From assembly GCA_017940265.1 (NCBI GenBank), contig JAGAYY010000061.1, positions 1 through 42,200 of the forward strand: 42,200 bases of DNA, written 5' to 3'. Below the pieces are notes generated by a model. That model did not search any database. It saw nothing but the letters and a program-made list of their open reading frames with translations, and was not told the origin of the DNA. Source of the stretch: Bacilli bacterium (GTDB lineage Bacteria; Bacillota_I; Bacilli_A; RFN20; CAG-826). A program made the position numbers and the translations under genes. Positions 39,446 to 42,200 of this stretch are shown here, piece by piece. Every line of letters begins with the position of its first letter. Positions within the stretch are counted from its first letter, which is position 1.

Positions 39446-40650
39446 TATTTAACTTTGATACGTTTGAAGTTAGTCACTGGGGCGATGCCATCTTTATAGA
39501 TGAGTTTGACTTCACCTTGGACTAATGGACGTAAATAATCTCTGAAGCTATCGCTCATACGTGTAGCGTCAACGATCATTTCTGGTTTGACGTGGCTGAC
39601 AGCATTAGCGACTTTGCTTAATGGAGCGAGTTTATATTTGATCTTGTATGGGTTTTGGCTCACTCTTTCGAAGATGATCATTTTGCCTGTTTTACCTTTT
39701 AAAGCGGCTTGAACAGCTTTTTCACCAGTTTTAATAGCTTCTTTACGATCGACTAAAGAGACATATTGTGGGAAAGCTCTTTGAATGATGGAGAATTCCA
39801 CCGCTCTTGTACCGATGTCTAATCTATTTTCAACGATTCTGCAGAGTTCAGCGGCAGCGCCACCTAATTGGGCGTGACCGAAACCATCAACACGGACATT
39901 GGTCATATCTCTTTCGAATTGTAAACCTTCAGAGATAGCGACTAAGGCAAAGCCTTTTTCTTTATAAACTCTTTCAACATCTTTTAAGAATTGTTCTAAG
40001 TCGAACTTCATTTCTGGTAAGTAAATGAGGTGTGGTCTTGTTTGTTCTGGTAATAAGTCAACAGACGCTGTTAACCAACCAGCATCACGGCCCATGATTT
40101 CAACGATATGGACTTTACCTTTCTTGAAGCAGTTAGCGTCCATAGCGAAAGCATTAACAGAGTTAATAACGAATTTAGCAGCACTTGGGAAACCTAAAGA
40201 GTGGTCTGTGCAGGCTAAGTCGTTATCGATTGTTTTTGGCACACCAATAACTTTGACGTCTTCGATACCTAATTCTTTGACTAATTTAGCAAGTTTGTTG
40301 CAGGTATCCATGGAGTCGTTACCACCATTGATGAAAACATAACCAATATTGTGTTTTTTGATGTTTTCAATGATAGCGGCGTATTCAGGAGTATGGATGT
40401 CCTTAGGAAGTTTTCTTCTTGTGGTACCTAAGATACTACCTGGAGTTTGGAGAAGAAGTTCGATTTGTTCATCGTCTTCTAAACCTAAATCGATTAAGTC
40501 ATCATCGATTAAGCCTTCAACACCATGTTGAGAACCATAGATGTGACCGATAAGATCTGGATGTTTTTTTGCTTCTTTAATCGCACCATATAATGATGTG
40601 TTAATGACTGAGGTTGGTCCACCGGATTGGATGTAAACCATGTTTTTCAT
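39445..40650 (-). CDS. pfp: Pyrophosphate-type 6-phosphofructokinase
   Basis: 401 residues. The donor-site signature reads GGNDS (109-113) and PKTIDND (138-144). ATP enzymes have GGDGS and PGTIDND; Asp in place of that Gly and Lys in place of the second Gly are the marks of PPi use. MGRDAGW (186-192) and the fructose-6-phosphate site are present. It phosphorylates fructose-6-phosphate reversibly. The SD AAAGGAG is at 40660-40666. It is fused by a one-base overlap to atpI and so heads the ATP synthase run. Confidence 0.9.
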   Translation of the reverse strand: MKNMVYIQSGGPTSVINTSLYGAIKEAKKHPDLIGHIYGSQHGVEGLIDDDLIDLGLEDDEQIELLLQTPGSILGTTRRKLPKDIHTPEYAAIIENIKKHNIGYVFINGGNDSMDTCNKLAKLVKELGIEDVKVIGVPKTIDNDLACTDHSLGFPSAAKFVINSVNAFAMDANCFKKGKVHIVEIMGRDAGWLTASVDLLPEQTRPHLIYLPEMKFDLEQFLKDVERVYKEKGFALVAISEGLQFERDMTNVRVDGFGHAQLGGAAAELCRIVENRLDIGTRAVEFSIIQRAFPQYVSLVDRKEAIKTGEKAVQAALKGKTGKMIIFERVSQNPYKIKYKLAPLSKVANAVSHVKPEMIVDATRMSDSFRDYLRPLVQGEVKLIYKDGIAPVTNFKRIKVK

Positions 40651-40693
40651 AAGTTGTTTCTCCTTTATATATTTATATAAGATTTATAACTAG

Positions 40694-41215
40694 CTAGATA
40701 ATTTCCATGTGGAGATGTTTTAAAACATCAAAAGCCTTTTCTTGCATCTCTAAATCAAAAGATGAAGTAGCATCTCTTACGATTTTGATTTTGCAATACG
40801 TTGAGGCTGCCGCTTTAGCAATAATCGCGTTACTAAAGACACAGATGTCACTAACAAGACCACAGAGATAAATCTCGTCAAAGTTATTATTAGCAATATA
40901 ATCGCCTAAGGCTTTGCTACCAAAACCTGGTTTTTCAAACACTACGGAATCCTCTATGAGGTCTTTAATTGATGGATGTAATTCCCAACCCTTAGTGCCC
41001 TTTAAACAGTGAGGAACAGGTAAGTATTGGCCTTCGGTTGTTTTTAAATAATCTTCTTGGTGGGTATCATACGTAAAAACGACGGTGTCTTTATTAGCGC
41101 GGAATTCTTTAATGAGTTCCACGATACGAGGAGCAATCTTATCAGCCCCTTCAAAGCCTAAAGCACCATCAACGAAATCGTTTTGATAATCCACGACTAC
41201 GAGTAATCTTTGCAT
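40694..41215 (-). CDS. pncA: Nicotinamidase (isochorismatase-like cysteine hydrolase)
   Basis: 173 residues. The catalytic triad Asp9 (VDYQNDF), Lys95 (FEKPGFGS) and Cys125 (GLVSDICVFSNA) is complete. Metal ligands are Asp50 and His52 (YDTHQEDY) and His69 in VPHCLKGT, which favours nicotinamidase over other isochorismatase relatives. It makes nicotinate for PncB, encoded at 3.9-5.0 kb. The ATG at 41215 is chosen over a TTG six bases upstream, as AAAGGA then has proper spacing. Confidence 0.9.
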   Translation of the reverse strand: MQRLLVVVDYQNDFVDGALGFEGADKIAPRIVELIKEFRANKDTVVFTYDTHQEDYLKTTEGQYLPVPHCLKGTKGWELHPSIKDLIEDSVVFEKPGFGSKALGDYIANNNFDEIYLCGLVSDICVFSNAIIAKAAASTYCKIKIVRDATSSFDLEMQEKAFDVLKHLHMEII

Positions 41216-41239
41216 ATACAATCCTTTCTAGCGATAATC

Positions 41240-41248
41240 ACTATATCA
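41240..41248 (-). promoter_or_regulatory. Extended -10 of the pncA promoter
   Basis: On the minus strand TGATATAGT (core 41245-41240) is an extended -10 box, 25 bp upstream of the pncA ATG; no good -35 is visible in the A/T-run beyond it. Confidence 0.45.
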
Positions 41249-41324
41249 CATAATATATTTAAAAAATATAAAAATCGAAAAAACTCATTCTTTTACGAGT
41301 GAAATAACGTTATAATTAATTTGC

Positions 41325-41353
41325 TTGAAATTGTCTAGACATTTGTTTAGAAT
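41325..41353 (+). promoter_or_regulatory. Promoter of the nucleoside kinase with a palindrome in its spacer
   Basis: TTGAAA (41325-41330) and TAGAAT (41348-41353) are 17 bp apart. The perfect 10-bp palindrome TGTCTAGACA (41332-41341) occupies the spacer, a common place for a repressor site. Transcription should begin near 41360, leaving room for the SD AGGAGG (41370-41375). A second TATAAT at 41311-41316 may be an upstream promoter. Confidence 0.6.
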
Positions 41354-41384
41354 GTAAGACTTGACTCTTAGGAGGAACTATACT

Positions 41385-42200
41385 ATGCCAATTAAAGTGG
41401 TTTTTAATAACACAGAAAAAATTTATGATGCCCCGGTTACAGTATTAGATGTCGTGGGTAAAGACAAAAACATTATATGTGCTTATGTTAACGGCCGTGT
41501 CCGTGAACTCACATACACAATTGATAAGGATTCTGAAATCGTTCCTTTAACCTGCAAAGATAGAGATGCTAAACCAATTTATGAATCATCTCTTCGTTTC
41601 TTAGTGGCGATGGCTATGCACAATATCCATCCTCATTATGAAATTAGATTTGCTTATAACGTTTCCCGTTCTATCTTCTTACAAATCTTAAATCCAGGCA
41701 CAAGTGCTTCTGGTATTATGATCAAAGAATTAGTCGCGGAAATGAATAGACTCGTTTCCTTAGATTTACCATTAGAAAGAAAGATTGTTTCTAAAGAAGA
41801 AGCGGCTAGAATCTTTAGCGAAGATGGTTATCAAGACAAAGTCGATATTTTAAAATATCGTCCAGAGAAGACCGCCCATATTTATACATGCGGTAATTAT
41901 CGTAACTATATGTATAACCGTATGGTGCCTTCCACTGGTTATATCAATAGATGGGTTATCAAATATTATCACCCAGGTATTATCATTCAATATCCACGTC
42001 CTGACTTTAATGGTGAGATTCCACCATTTGAAGACGCTCCAACATTTGGTAAGACCTTGAAAAGAGCGCATCAATGGGCTTTAGCGACAGGTTGTAACAC
42101 TATCGTTGGTATTAACGAAAGAATTGAACAAGATGGCGATGTTGAATTTATCACACTTTGTGAACAAAGACACAACCGTCAATTATGTGAATTAGGTCAA
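41385..42200 (+). CDS. TGS-domain nucleoside (uridine) kinase, N-terminal part
   Basis: The first 272 codons are in the window and the frame is open at the right edge. It starts with a TGS-like domain (MPIKVVFNN to YVNGRVRELTYTI), continues with a region like the second additional domain of threonyl-tRNA synthetase (MHNIHPHYEIRFAYN), and then shows PSTGYINRWVIKYYHPG and YPRPDFNGEIPPF. These last segments are typical of bacterial uridine-kinase-like proteins that carry a synthetase-derived N-terminus; the P-loop kinase domain should follow off-window. A threonyl-tRNA synthetase is excluded by the IIIQYPRP segment and absence of class II motifs. Strong SD (AGGAGG). Confidence 0.85.
   Translation, partial: MPIKVVFNNTEKIYDAPVTVLDVVGKDKNIICAYVNGRVRELTYTIDKDSEIVPLTCKDRDAKPIYESSLRFLVAMAMHNIHPHYEIRFAYNVSRSIFLQILNPGTSASGIMIKELVAEMNRLVSLDLPLERKIVSKEEAARIFSEDGYQDKVDILKYRPEKTAHIYTCGNYRNYMYNRMVPSTGYINRWVIKYYHPGIIIQYPRPDFNGEIPPFEDAPTFGKTLKRAHQWALATGCNTIVGINERIEQDGDVEFITLCEQRHNRQLCELGQ

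Noticed and set aside
39445..40650. ATP-dependent phosphofructokinase (pfkA)
   Set aside because: The donor-site residues are GGND and PKTIDND, the PPi-type combination.
41385..42200. Threonyl-tRNA synthetase, because of the TGS and second additional domains
   Set aside because: The later segments (IIIQYPRP, GEIPPF) match synthetase-derived nucleoside kinases, and no class II synthetase motif is present in the 272 codons seen.

Overview
The window comes from a low-GC bacterium of the Bacillota type that uses the standard bacterial code: TGA closes several tightly coupled genes (trmB, atpI, atpD, rsgA), so this is not a code-4 mycoplasma. Several traits point towards the Bacilli/Mollicutes side (Erysipelotrichales, Acholeplasma or RF39-like gut lineages). 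They are a PPi-type phosphofructokinase, a PrkC-like kinase without membrane or PASTA domains, and a gmk-priA-rsmB-rlmN-prpC-prkC-rsgA-rpe block as in Bacillus. The exact taxon cannot be read from this sequence.

Layout. (1) 1-1.86 kb: an IS200/IS605-type element, tnpA followed by a tnpB that runs off the left edge. (2) 2.08-3.35 kb: a lone forward DUF4143-type AAA ATPase behind a repeat-rich upstream region. (3) 14.4 down to 3.4 kb: a leftward run with gaps of 30 bp or less, glgC-glgD-glgA (glycogen synthesis), leuS, coaX, pepV, trmB, an unknown gene, pncB and a GNAT acetyltransferase. (4) 14.5-15.3 kb: two forward genes, a small membrane protein and rpmB, each closed by a clear terminator. 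(5) 24.8 down to 15.3 kb: gmk, priA, a 150-residue unknown, a degenerate rsmB, rlmN, prpC, prkC, rsgA, rpe and a 6-TM protein. (6) 30.3 down to 25.0 kb: an RHS/YD-repeat protein and a membrane-anchored partner, sitting between core genes. (7) 30.4-31.7 kb: rqcH, forward. (8) 40.65 down to 31.7 kb: PPi-phosphofructokinase, a complete F1Fo ATP synthase operon (atpI,B,E,F,H,A,G,D,C), ppa and trmL. (9) pncA leftward and, divergently, a TGS-domain nucleoside kinase cut by the right edge.

Functional themes. The glg genes make and polymerise ADP-glucose. The PPi-dependent phosphofructokinase, soluble pyrophosphatase and ATP synthase lie in one coupled run, so PPi and ATP economy may be co-regulated. 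pncA and pncB give nicotinamide-to-NaMN salvage. Many genes serve translation: leuS, trmB, trmL, rlmN, rsgA, rpmB and rqcH.

Most interesting points. The c-subunit has two membrane carboxylates in the spacing of the Na+-binding two-carboxylate rotor. The RsmB homologue has lost both catalytic cysteines. The RHS-plus-anchored-partner pair looks like a toxin/immunity or surface module inserted in a conserved block. TnpB is of the form with a shifted RuvC-II acid and no zinc ribbon. Two promoters carry palindromes between their -35 and -10 boxes. All family calls were made by eye from the sequence; no database search was run.
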